Shown: positions 34,313 to 42,179 of the stretch, piece after piece
Layout of the letters: the number at the start of each line of letters is the position of its first letter
How positions within the stretch are numbered: the stretch's first letter is position 1
Source: 40CM-4-68-19 sp036513415
GTDB lineage: Bacteria; Myxococcota; Myxococcia; Myxococcales; 40CM-4-68-19
Direction: 5' to 3'
Length of the DNA stretch: 64,000 nucleotides
Assembly (NCBI GenBank): GCA_036513415.1
Contig: DATBZA010000088.1
Coordinates: forward strand, 24,651 to 88,650
Position numbers and translations under genes: made by a program
Notes under the pieces: model-generated
Told to the model about the DNA's origin: nothing
Databases searched by the model: none
Seen by the model: only the letters and a program-made list of their open reading frames with translations

Positions 34313-35280
34313 AGCGAGGCGGCGCCATGTGGGGGCTCGCCTTGCTGCTGCTAGTCGCGTTTTTCGCATCCCTCGCCTTCGGCGAGGTGCCGCTTCCGTT
34401 GCCGGACGTCGTGCAGGCGCTCCGCGGCAAAGGAGACCCCATCGCATTGGCCGTAGTGCGGGAGTTCCGCCTGCCGCGAACGCTGGTCGGAACAGTGGTC
34501 GGCGCCGCGCTCGCGGCGAGCGGCGTCGTCATGCAGGCATTCTTCCGCAACGCGCTCGCGAGCCCGGGGCTGCTCGGCGTCTCCAGCGGCGCCGCGCTGG
34601 GCGCGGTGTCGGTGCTCGCCTTCGGGGTGGGCCACACGCTCTGGACCGTTCCCCTCGCGGCCATCGGAGGCGCATTCCTGTCCACGGCTGCAGTCGTGGT
34701 GCTCGCGCGGAGGGGCGCGGGCACGGAGCGGCTGCTCCTCTCCGGCGTCGCGCTGAACGCGCTCCTGGACGCGGGCACCGCCTTCCTGCTCTCGCTGAGC
34801 GCCGGGCGCCTCGAGCTCAGCGGCCAGATCCTCTTCTGGCTGATGGGCGGGCTGGAGAGCCGCACGACGGAGCACGTGATCATCGGCATCCCTGCGATCG
34901 TGCTGGGCTGCGCGCTGCTGCTCCCGCTGGGACGCGCGCTCAATCTCATCAGCCTGGGCGAGCAGACGGCGCAGAGCCTGGGCGTCGACGTGCGTCGCGT
35001 GCGCCGGCAGCTGATCGTTCTCTCCACGCTGCTCACCGCGCTGGCCACGTCGGTCGCGGGCGTGATCGGATTCGTGGGTCTCGTCGTCCCGCACCTGCTG
35101 CGTCTGTTCCTTGGCCCTGATCACCGCCGGCTCCTGCCCGCATCGATGATGGGAGGAGCCGCCTTGACGCTGGCCTGCGACGTGGCCACGCGCGTCTTGC
35201 CCGGTGGCCTGCACCTGGGCGTGGTGACCGCGCTCGTCGGAGGGCCCTTCTTCCTCTGGATGCTGAGGACGCTGGCATGA
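34309..35280 (+). CDS. btuC: Cobalamin ABC transporter permease (FecCD/BtuC family)
   Basis: A 323-residue permease with about ten membrane helices. Family motifs are REFRLPRTLVGTVVGAALAA, GVVMQAFFRNALASPGLLG, GSGAALG-like VSSGAALGAVSV and VPHLLRLFLGPDHRRLLP near the C-terminus. It forms the membrane channel of the corrinoid importer. The GTG start at 34309 overlaps the btuF stop; an ATG at 34327 is an alternative. It also overlaps btuD by four bases. Confidence 0.93.
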   Translation: MKRGGAMWGLALLLLVAFFASLAFGEVPLPLPDVVQALRGKGDPIALAVVREFRLPRTLVGTVVGAALAASGVVMQAFFRNALASPGLLGVSSGAALGAVSVLAFGVGHTLWTVPLAAIGGAFLSTAAVVVLARRGAGTERLLLSGVALNALLDAGTAFLLSLSAGRLELSGQILFWLMGGLESRTTEHVIIGIPAIVLGCALLLPLGRALNLISLGEQTAQSLGVDVRRVRRQLIVLSTLLTALATSVAGVIGFVGLVVPHLLRLFLGPDHRRLLPASMMGGAALTLACDVATRVLPGGLHLGVVTALVGGPFFLWMLRTLA

Positions 35281-35996
35281 CCGTGCTGGAGGTGCGCGAG
35301 CTGACGGTTCCGGGCCGGCTGAACGAAGTTTCCTTCGCGCTGCGGCCGGGGACGCTGACGGTTGCGGTCGGTCCAAATGGGACGGGCAAGTCGACCCTGC
35401 TCCAGGCGGCGGCCGGGCTGTTGCCGGCCAGCGGAGAGATCGAATGGGACGGACGGCCGCTGCCGCGCATCGACGTCCTCGACCGCGCGCGCCGCCTGGC
35501 CTGGGTGCCGCAGGAGGCCCACTTCCACTTCTCATTCAGCGTGCGGGAGGTGGTTGCGCAGGGCCGCTACATGTGGGGCGACGACGAGAACGGCGTCGAC
35601 GACGCGCTCGCGGCCTTCGACCTGCGCGAGCTTTCGGCACGTCCGGTGACGCGGCTCAGCGGTGGCGAACGCCATCGGGTAACGCTCGCCCGCGCGGTCG
35701 CCACCGGGGCCAGGCTGCAGCTTTGGGACGAGCCCATCGCCCAGCTCGACGCGCGCCATGCGCTCGAGGTGCTGGCTCTCGCGCGGCGGCTGGCGGACGG
35801 CGGCGCCGCTTTGCTGGTGACCCTGCACGATCTGCGGATGGCCCGGTACTTCGATCGGGTCCTGTTGCTGCAGCGGGGCCGCCTGGTCGGCGATGGCCGC
35901 CCCGACGAGGTGCTCACCCCCGCGGCCATTCTCGAAGTGTTCGGAGTGCGCGCGCGCCCTGCCGTTACCCTCGACCTGGAGCTCCCCCATGACTGA
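35277..35996 (+). CDS. btuD: Cobalamin ABC transporter ATP-binding protein
   Basis: A 239-residue ABC ATPase. The Walker A motif is GPNGTGKST (about 34-42), the signature motif LSGGERHRV, the Walker B region LQLWDEP with the catalytic residue in DEP, and the switch His in LLVTLHDLRMA. It powers BtuC. The short N-terminal ELTVPGRLNEVSFALRPG is typical of the BtuD/FhuC group. It ends eight bases into cobO. Confidence 0.95.
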   Translation: MTVLEVRELTVPGRLNEVSFALRPGTLTVAVGPNGTGKSTLLQAAAGLLPASGEIEWDGRPLPRIDVLDRARRLAWVPQEAHFHFSFSVREVVAQGRYMWGDDENGVDDALAAFDLRELSARPVTRLSGGERHRVTLARAVATGARLQLWDEPIAQLDARHALEVLALARRLADGGAALLVTLHDLRMARYFDRVLLLQRGRLVGDGRPDEVLTPAAILEVFGVRARPAVTLDLELPHD

Positions 35997-36579
35997 CGCG
36001 ACCAAGCATGAAGCGGAGATGAAGGCGCTGCAGAAGGAGATGCGCGGCAAGATGGCCGCGGCCCGCCGCCGGAAGGGACTGATCATCGTTCACACGGGCG
36101 ACGGCAAGGGAAAGACCAGCGCCGCCCTGGGAATGCTGTTGCGTTCGCTCGGCCACGGCTTCAAGTGCGCGGTGGTCCAGTTCGTCAAGGGCGACCGCGG
36201 CACCGCCGAGTCGCTCCTCAAATCGCCGCTGCTGCAATGGGACAAGGTCGGCCAGGGTTTCACCTGGGACACCCAGAGCCGGGAGAAGGACACGAAGTGC
36301 GCCCGAGACGGCTGGGAGCTGGTCCAGCGCCATCTCGCCGATCCGGAGCTGAAATTCCTCCTGCTGGACGAGCTGAACATCGTCCTCTCCTACGAGTATC
36401 TTCCGGCCGTCGAGGTCATCGAGTCGCTGCGCAAGAAGCGCGACGACCTGCACGTGGTGGTCACGGGTCGCGGTGCCCTTCCCGCCTTGATCGAGATGGC
36501 CGACCTGGTGACGGAGATGAAGGAGATCAAGCACCCATTCAAGCAAGGCATCCGCGCTCAGCCTGGCATCGAATTCTGA
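35989..36579 (+). CDS. cobO: Cob(I)yrinic acid a,c-diamide / corrinoid adenosyltransferase
   Basis: A 196-residue CobA/CobO-type enzyme that attaches the adenosyl group to reduced corrinoids, needed both in de novo synthesis and in salvage. The P-loop is VHTGDGKGKTSAALG (about 34-48), and the family motifs VVQFVKGD, FTWDTQS, LLLDELNIVLSYEYLP and VTGRG-ALP are all present. The ATG lies inside the end of btuD. Its stop overlaps the cobU start (TGATG). Confidence 0.96.
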   Translation: MTDATKHEAEMKALQKEMRGKMAAARRRKGLIIVHTGDGKGKTSAALGMLLRSLGHGFKCAVVQFVKGDRGTAESLLKSPLLQWDKVGQGFTWDTQSREKDTKCARDGWELVQRHLADPELKFLLLDELNIVLSYEYLPAVEVIESLRKKRDDLHVVVTGRGALPALIEMADLVTEMKEIKHPFKQGIRAQPGIEF

Positions 36580-37091
36580 TGGGAGGGCTCCTCTACGTCA
36601 CTGGCCCCGCCCGGAGCGGGAAGAGCCGTTGGGCGGTGAATCGTGCCGCGGAGTGGGGACCGGAGGTTGTTTTCGTCGCCACTTGCAAGCGCGGCGACGA
36701 CCCGGAGATGAACGAGCGCATCCGCCTCCACCGGGAGCAGCGGCCTCCGTGGCGCACCCTCGAGGCGCCGAGCGGCGTCGCCGCCGCGCTCAACGAAATC
36801 CAGCCAGCTCCCAGCGGCGTGGTGCTGGACTGCCTCACCCTGTGGATGAGCGACCGCCTCGAGCTGGCCGACGACGAAGTCCTCGCAGCCTGGGATCGTG
36901 AGCTGCGCGCATTGCGAACCGCTTCCTGGCCGGCGGTGGTGGTGGGCAACGAGGTCGGCTGGGCGCCGGTACCAGACTCGCCGCTCTTGCGCCGCTTCCG
37001 CGATCTGGCGGGTTGGCTCGGCCAGCGGACCGCCGCGGCGGCGGACGAAGCCTGGCTCCTGGTCGCGGGCTGCCCGCTCCGCCTCAAGTGA
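36579..37091 (+). CDS. cobU: Adenosylcobinamide kinase / adenosylcobinamide-phosphate guanylyltransferase
   Basis: A bifunctional 170-residue enzyme that phosphorylates adenosylcobinamide and then transfers GMP to it. The P-loop is VTGPARSGKSRWA (usually GGARSGKS), followed by VFVATC, the guanylylated His in ERIRLHREQRPPWRTLEAP, DCLTLWMS and VVGNEVGWAPVPDSPLLR-type residues (usually NEVG-GIVP). It completes the salvage set with cobO, cobS and cobT. A cobQ stump follows 4 bases after the stop. Confidence 0.95.
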   Translation: MGGLLYVTGPARSGKSRWAVNRAAEWGPEVVFVATCKRGDDPEMNERIRLHREQRPPWRTLEAPSGVAAALNEIQPAPSGVVLDCLTLWMSDRLELADDEVLAAWDRELRALRTASWPAVVVGNEVGWAPVPDSPLLRRFRDLAGWLGQRTAAAADEAWLLVAGCPLRLK

Positions 37092-37095
37092 TCCG

Positions 37096-37449
37096 ATGGC
37101 GAAGCAGGCGATCATGGTGCTGGGCTGCAGCAGTGACGCCGGAAAGTCGTTTCTCACCGCGGCGCTCTGCCGGTGGTTCGCCCGTCGGGGCGAGCGGGTC
37201 GCACCTTTCAAAGCGCAGAACATGTCGAACAACGCCGGCGTCTGCGCAGACGGCTCCGAGATCGGCCGCGCGCAAGTTCTACAGGCGAAGAATCTGGGTT
37301 GGTCAGTTTCCCTTCGAGCCGAGCGGATCAGCTCTCCTCAGCCATCGTCATCGTCATCGCCATGGCCTTCCCGGCCGAGGCCGATGTTCTTCGCCTTCCC
37401 GGTCAACTCCAGGATATCCAGCCCCGCGCCGTTCCGGTCAGTCGCGTAG
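37096..37449 (+). pseudogene. cobQ: Cobyric acid synthase CobQ, first ~65 codons only
   Basis: The frame begins MAKQAIMVLGCSSDAGKSFL and continues with RVAPFKAQNMSNNAGVCADG then EIGRAQVLQA, the ATP-binding N-terminus of CobQ/CbiP. At about 37285 similarity stops, and the frame runs into the 3' end of the opposite-strand gene and terminates at 37449. A complete CobQ has about 490 residues, including a glutaminase domain, none of which is here. The gene is therefore non-functional as shown. Confidence 0.85.
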
Positions 37450-38804
37450 ATGTATCCGCGATTGTCGACCTCGAGGTTGTTTGTCATGTAGCCGTCCGCA
37501 CTGGTGTTGGCGTTGGATTCCGGGACATAGAAGGCCACTTCCACAGGAGCCTGTGGTTCGCGGATGTCCCACGCGCGTACGCCGCCGGTGAAGTAGGCCA
37601 GTAAGGTCACCCTGCCGTAGTAGGGATTGCGGAAGTTCTCCTCGCTCGAGTGCACGCCGTAACGCGCTCCACGATCGCAGTAGTTGCCGCGCGGATATTT
37701 TTCACCCAGGCGCGGATCGACCGACAGCGTCGAAAGCACCATCGGGCCGTGCCATGGATCCTGCTCGATCCGCGTTCCCGGAGGCGAGTTGCGCGAATTC
37801 TCCACCGTGACGTCGACGACGAAGCTCCAGTGCGGCGCTTCCTGGCACCGGTTGGAGGTCGCCTCGGATGCAAGCAGCACGATGTCGCGGGTCTTGAACT
37901 CGGCGTACTTCGCATAGCTCGCAGGCGTCATTCCGAAGACCGTTATGCTGGTATGCCCGCCTTGGTCCGGTGACATCAGGAAGAAGCCGGTTTGTGCTGA
38001 CTCCAGATCGTCCTTTGTCGGCCGGTCGGGGTCGCCGACCCAGGTCCCGCCGTACGCCGGCGGTAGCAACTTCTTGCGGTCTACGATCTGGAGAACGCCG
38101 TCGTCGCCAACCCCCCACGCGAGGTAGATGCGATTGCCGATCACGTCGTCTGGCCCGGCGCCGCGCGCCAGCGGATGGCTGGCCTGGGGATGCTCGAAGG
38201 TAGAGATCGGCCCGTGCAGCGAGTTGGGCACCCCTCCGGTCGCACCCGGTTGCGCGCCCACCAGGCCGTAGGTACGGATGTACTTCGGGGAACTCGCCGG
38301 GACCGGAGCGCCGGCGAGGGGAGGGTTGCTCCAGTCATAGACCAGCATCGACTGGGAGGTGCGCCAGAGAGGTGGGGTGCTTTTGCTGCCCGGCATGTAC
38401 GCGATGCCGCTCTTGCACTCCCACCAGTCCTTGTGAGTGCTGCGAATCCCCGTCAAAGACGCCACCTTCGCGGGGTTGCTGACGTCGGTCACATCCCAGA
38501 TCATGGTCCCGTTCGGCTCCGCCGGGCTGCCCGTCTTGAGCGTGTTGGGCCTGCTGCCGCCGTGCGTGCCCACGAACGCAATGGTCCTTCCATCCGGATA
38601 GACGATCACGTTTGGCTGGTACGCCACCCGCCCTTGCAGGTCGACGTGTCCCACCCGCCGCATGTTCTTCTGTTCGCCGCTCTGGTGGATGCCGCGATCG
38701 TCGCGCGCCAGGACCTGTCCTGCCATCATCCCCGCGATCGCTGCAGCCATGCACATGAGAACGCGCTTGCGCGCGGCGAGTGGGCCCCTTCTCGAGATCG
38801 ACAT
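37338..38804 (-). CDS. Exported propeller-type protein (LVIVD-like)
   Basis: A 488-residue protein from ATG 38804, which follows a GGGGGAA ribosome site. It has an export signal (RRGPLAARKRVLMCMAAAIAG) and a body with repeated propeller-like segments: MIWDVTDVSNPAKVASL, LLAYFTGGVRAWDIREPQAP and VDNRGYIYATDRNGAGLDIL. LVIVD-type propellers show this D-V-S-(N/D)-P pattern. The C-terminus is an Asp-rich run (GHGDDDDDG), possibly calcium-binding. Function unknown; proteins of this kind are found in secreted or spore-coat contexts. Confidence 0.78.
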   Translation of the reverse strand: MSISRRGPLAARKRVLMCMAAAIAGMMAGQVLARDDRGIHQSGEQKNMRRVGHVDLQGRVAYQPNVIVYPDGRTIAFVGTHGGSRPNTLKTGSPAEPNGTMIWDVTDVSNPAKVASLTGIRSTHKDWWECKSGIAYMPGSKSTPPLWRTSQSMLVYDWSNPPLAGAPVPASSPKYIRTYGLVGAQPGATGGVPNSLHGPISTFEHPQASHPLARGAGPDDVIGNRIYLAWGVGDDGVLQIVDRKKLLPPAYGGTWVGDPDRPTKDDLESAQTGFFLMSPDQGGHTSITVFGMTPASYAKYAEFKTRDIVLLASEATSNRCQEAPHWSFVVDVTVENSRNSPPGTRIEQDPWHGPMVLSTLSVDPRLGEKYPRGNYCDRGARYGVHSSEENFRNPYYGRVTLLAYFTGGVRAWDIREPQAPVEVAFYVPESNANTSADGYMTNNLEVDNRGYIYATDRNGAGLDILELTGKAKNIGLGREGHGDDDDDG

Positions 38805-39088
38805 TGATTCCCCCTTTGGTGATGTCCTTGCCGGCAGGTGCCGTCCCAAAGGCTCTTGCTGTTTGCGTCGAGTTGCTGGACGCACGGTCGGACCGACCGG
38901 CGACCCGGAGCGGATGCTCCCGGGCGCACCTGCGAGTCAAGGCGACTTGCGTCACTCGGATTGTCGGGCGCGACCTGACGAAACCCGGAGACGCGACGAA
39001 GGTCGCGATCCGGATCCGGAACCGTGCCGTGATGCGGCATCGACCCGTGTTCTTTGCCTGATCGCCCGTGACCAGCTAAGCTTGCTGC
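38805..39088. other. Intergenic region between the LVIVD-like gene and the heavy-metal RND region
   Basis: The stretch between two divergent genes should contain both promoters. No convincing reading frame, palindrome or promoter pair is visible to me. Confidence 0.5.
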
Positions 39089-39433
39089 GTGCTGCGAAGG
39101 TTCAGCGCTGCGGTGGCCTTGATCGCGCTCGCGTCCACGCCCGTCGTGGCACGCTCCCGGCTCTTTTGCCGCTACACCGGAATCGAGATTTCCGACTGCC
39201 GACAGCAACCGATTCAGGGCAGGTCTGAAATCCAGGTCGAGGGATGCTGTGACAGGCGGACCACGCAGCCGCCCGTTGTCATCTTGATCGGCCATTACCA
39301 GGAAAGCTTCGCTCCCGTACAGATCGCGCTTCCTGTAGCGCTCTCATTCGCTGCACCAGCCCGTCCACCGCCGATCCGCGTCCTCGAGACTGCACCCGCC
39401 GTCTTTCTGATCACCCGAGCCTTGCTCATCTGA
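39089..39433 (+). CDS. Small exported Cys-containing protein next to the metal pump
   Basis: A 114-residue protein starting at a GTG, with a signal peptide (SAAVALIALASTPVVA) and a Cys-patterned mature part: FCRYTGIEISDC, then EGCCDRR. Four Cys in this spacing could bind metal or form disulfides. The second half is hydrophobic (VALSFAAP, AVFLITRALLI). I recall proteins of this type beside Cus-like pump operons, but no function is established as far as I know. Confidence 0.65.
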   Translation: MLRRFSAAVALIALASTPVVARSRLFCRYTGIEISDCRQQPIQGRSEIQVEGCCDRRTTQPPVVILIGHYQESFAPVQIALPVALSFAAPARPPPIRVLETAPAVFLITRALLI

Positions 39434-39529
39434 GCCCGGGCTGGATCGCTTGCCACCACGCGGCGCATTCCTGCGCTGGCGTGGCTCGCCGTCCACCCCA
39501 TGCCGTCGCTCGGCGACGGGAGGCACTCG

Positions 39530-40777
39530 ATGTTCGCAGCATGTCTGGCGCTGGCCGTCGCCGCGCCGTCCCCGCTTCACCTCGCAGATCTCCTCCGCGA
39601 AGCTCGGGAAAGGAATCCGGATCTGAAGGCCGCGCAGGCGCAATTGCGCGCTGCGAAAGAGAATGTCTCACCCGCCGGGGCGCTCGACGATCCGATGCTG
39701 ATGGTCCAGCTCTGGAACGCGCCGGTGGACTTCTCTTCCGTCCCCCTGATGGTCCAGCTCTCGCAGCCCATCCCGCTCGGTGGCAAGCGTGGCGCGCGGA
39801 CCGATGCCGCGCGTGCCGACGCTATCATCGCAGAGGCCGAGCTCGCCGCGAAGCAGCGGGAGATCGAGACGCAGGTCGCGTCGGCATACTTCGAGCTGTT
39901 CCTCGCCGACCGGACTCTGGCCGTAGACGATGAGCTGGAGATCTTCCTCAAGGTGCTCCTCCACTCGTCCGAGGCGCGCGTTTCCAGCGGCAAGGGGGAA
40001 CAACTCGAGCTGCTGCGCGCGCAAGCCGCGCTCGTGAAGCTCCGGTCGCATCGTGAAGCGGCCGTCGATCAGCGCAAGTCGGCGTGGGCGCGGCTCGCCG
40101 CGCTCATCGATCGCAACCCCGCTGCGCCCAGCGGGACGACGACACCGCCGGGCGTGCTGCCCTCGATCCCCGATCTGAGCACGCTTCAGCGGCATGCCCT
40201 GCAGGAACGGCCGGAGCTGGCCGGCGCCCGGGGGCGGATCGCGGGCGCGGAGGCCCAGGCGCGTCTCGCCAAGGCGGCCACGATCCCCGATCTGAACGTG
40301 TTCGTTGCCGAAATGCATGTGTTCCGGAATCCGATGGGCGTTTCGGATTTCCTCTTCGCCGGCTTCCAGGTCAACCTGCCCATCTTCGGCGGCAGCAAGA
40401 CCGGGCCGCGGATTTCGTCCGCCCAAGCCCAGGTGATTTCCGCGCAGGAGTCGGAGCGCGCGCTGCGCAACCGCGTTGTGGCGGAGGTTGCCGAGACGCA
40501 TGCGCATCTGATCGCGGAACAGCATCAGATCGAGCTGCATCACGAGCTCATCCCCATCGTCCGGCAGGCGCTCGAGAGCGCGGAAGCGAGCTACGCAACC
40601 GGCCGCGCCGACTTCCTCATGGTGATCGACAGCGCGCGCGAGCTGAGGATGCACGAGCTGGAGCTGGCCATGCACCTGGCCATGTACGAGCAGCGACTTG
40701 CCGAGCTGCAGCGCGCGGTGGGCGTCGATCTCGGACTCGACGAATCAGCGGAGACAGGCCATGAAAAGCGCCATTAG
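39530..40777 (+). CDS. Heavy-metal efflux outer-membrane channel (CusC/TolC-like)
   Basis: A 415-residue outer-membrane efflux protein. The ATG at 39530 follows GGGAGG with a six-base spacer and opens a short signal peptide (MFAACLALAVAAPSP), so it is preferred to the ATG at 39500. The two coiled-coil efflux-protein repeats are evident (LREARERNPDLKAAQAQLRA, SQPIPLGGKRGARTDAA; then RIAGAEAQARLAKAATIPDL). It is first in the operon; its end overlaps the adaptor gene by 17 bases. Confidence 0.9.
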   Translation: MFAACLALAVAAPSPLHLADLLREARERNPDLKAAQAQLRAAKENVSPAGALDDPMLMVQLWNAPVDFSSVPLMVQLSQPIPLGGKRGARTDAARADAIIAEAELAAKQREIETQVASAYFELFLADRTLAVDDELEIFLKVLLHSSEARVSSGKGEQLELLRAQAALVKLRSHREAAVDQRKSAWARLAALIDRNPAAPSGTTTPPGVLPSIPDLSTLQRHALQERPELAGARGRIAGAEAQARLAKAATIPDLNVFVAEMHVFRNPMGVSDFLFAGFQVNLPIFGGSKTGPRISSAQAQVISAQESERALRNRVVAEVAETHAHLIAEQHQIELHHELIPIVRQALESAEASYATGRADFLMVIDSARELRMHELELAMHLAMYEQRLAELQRAVGVDLGLDESAETGHEKRH

Positions 40778-42179
40778 CCTGGCAGCGGTGCTGCTGCTCG
40801 CGAGCTGCGCGAGGAAAGACACTTCGAGCGCGCTGCATGTGGGCGATCTGCTGGTGCAACTCCGCCTCGACCCCGATCCGCCGGTTGCCGGGGACAACGT
40901 GGTGCACCTCGAGTTGATGGACGCTCAACGCAAGCCGATCGACGGCGCGCGACTCGAGTTCATCGCCGACATGCCCGCCATGGGCGCAATGCCGGAGATG
41001 AAGGGTGGCGGCGACGTCAAAACGATGGGCGCCGGGAGGTACGACGTCGCGTACTCACTCTCCATGCTGGGCGACTGGAACCTCACTTTGGGAATCGACG
41101 CCCCAGGGCATGCGCACGCGGAGCTGCGGCTCAAGGTCTCGCCCCCTCGCAAAGGGTACACGGTCGAGACGCGAGGCGCGACGGCCGCCCGCGAGGGCGC
41201 GCCGAAGACCCTGGAGCTGTCCCCCGAGCGACAGCAGCTCATCGGGGTGGTGTACGCGAAGGTCGAGCGCCGACCGCTCAGCCTCACGCTGCGCGCGAGC
41301 GGCCGTGTCGAGGTCGATGAGACCCAGGTCAGCGACGTCGTGCTGAAGTACGACGCGTATGTCGATCAGCTGTTCGTCAATCAAACGGGGCAGCGCGTGC
41401 GGAAGGGCGAGCCGCTGCTCACGCTCGACAGCCCCGAGCTGCTTTCCGCCGAGCAGGACTACCTGGTTGCGCTGCGCAGCAGGGGAGTTCCGGGGAGCGA
41501 GCAGCTGGCCCGGGCTGCCGAGGAGCGGCTGAGACGCTGGAACCTGAGCGACTCACAGCTGGCGGCGCTGCGCAACCGAGGCAACGCTGAACCCCGTGTG
41601 ACCATCCACAGCCCGGCGGACGGCACGGTGCTGGAGAAGAACGTCGTCGCTGGAACGAAGGCGATGGCTGGCAACGTGCTGTACCGGATCGGAAACCTGG
41701 GCCGCATCTGGGTCATTGCAAACCTGTTCGAGTCGGACGCGCCCTACCTCGAGCCGGGTTTGCCCGCGACGCTCACCCTGCCCTTCGCCGGCGGCGCGGC
41801 GCTCAAAGGCAGCGTGCAGTTCGTCTACCCGACCGTGGACGAGAAGACCCGTTCGGTGCGGGCGCGGCTCGTCTTTTCCAATGCGCGGCTGTCGCTGAAG
41901 CCGGGAATGTTCGCCGACGTGAAAGTCGAAGTGCCTCTCGGCCCGCGGCTTTCCGTGCCGGACGACGCCCTGCTCACCTCGGGCGAGCATCGCTACGCCT
42001 TCGTCAAGCGGGGTGAAGGGCACCTGCAGGCGAGGGAGGTGAAGGTCGGCGCTCTCGGCGAGTTCGACGAGGTGCTCGAGGGCCTGGTCGAGGGCGAGGA
42101 GGTGGCCACGCAAGCGACCTTCCTGTTGTCGAGCGAGGCACAGCTTCGTAGTGCTTTGCCGCGATGGAGCAATCCGTGA
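40761..42179 (+). CDS. Heavy-metal efflux periplasmic adaptor (CusB-like) with N-terminal YtkA-like domain
   Basis: A 472-residue lipoprotein (AVLLLASC). Residues 25-130 form an extra Ig-like domain similar to YtkA/FixH proteins (RLDPDPPVAGDNVVHLELMD, MPAMGAMPEM), a Met-rich part that may sample metal ions. Then follow the CusB domains (GRVEVDETQVSDVVLKYDAY, VRKGEPLLTLDSPELLSAEQ, PADGTVLEKNVVAGTKAMAG). It bridges the channel and the RND pump and overlaps both neighbouring genes. The Met motif supports copper/silver over zinc, by inference. Confidence 0.9.
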   Translation: MKSAISLAAVLLLASCARKDTSSALHVGDLLVQLRLDPDPPVAGDNVVHLELMDAQRKPIDGARLEFIADMPAMGAMPEMKGGGDVKTMGAGRYDVAYSLSMLGDWNLTLGIDAPGHAHAELRLKVSPPRKGYTVETRGATAAREGAPKTLELSPERQQLIGVVYAKVERRPLSLTLRASGRVEVDETQVSDVVLKYDAYVDQLFVNQTGQRVRKGEPLLTLDSPELLSAEQDYLVALRSRGVPGSEQLARAAEERLRRWNLSDSQLAALRNRGNAEPRVTIHSPADGTVLEKNVVAGTKAMAGNVLYRIGNLGRIWVIANLFESDAPYLEPGLPATLTLPFAGGAALKGSVQFVYPTVDEKTRSVRARLVFSNARLSLKPGMFADVKVEVPLGPRLSVPDDALLTSGEHRYAFVKRGEGHLQAREVKVGALGEFDEVLEGLVEGEEVATQATFLLSSEAQLRSALPRWSNP

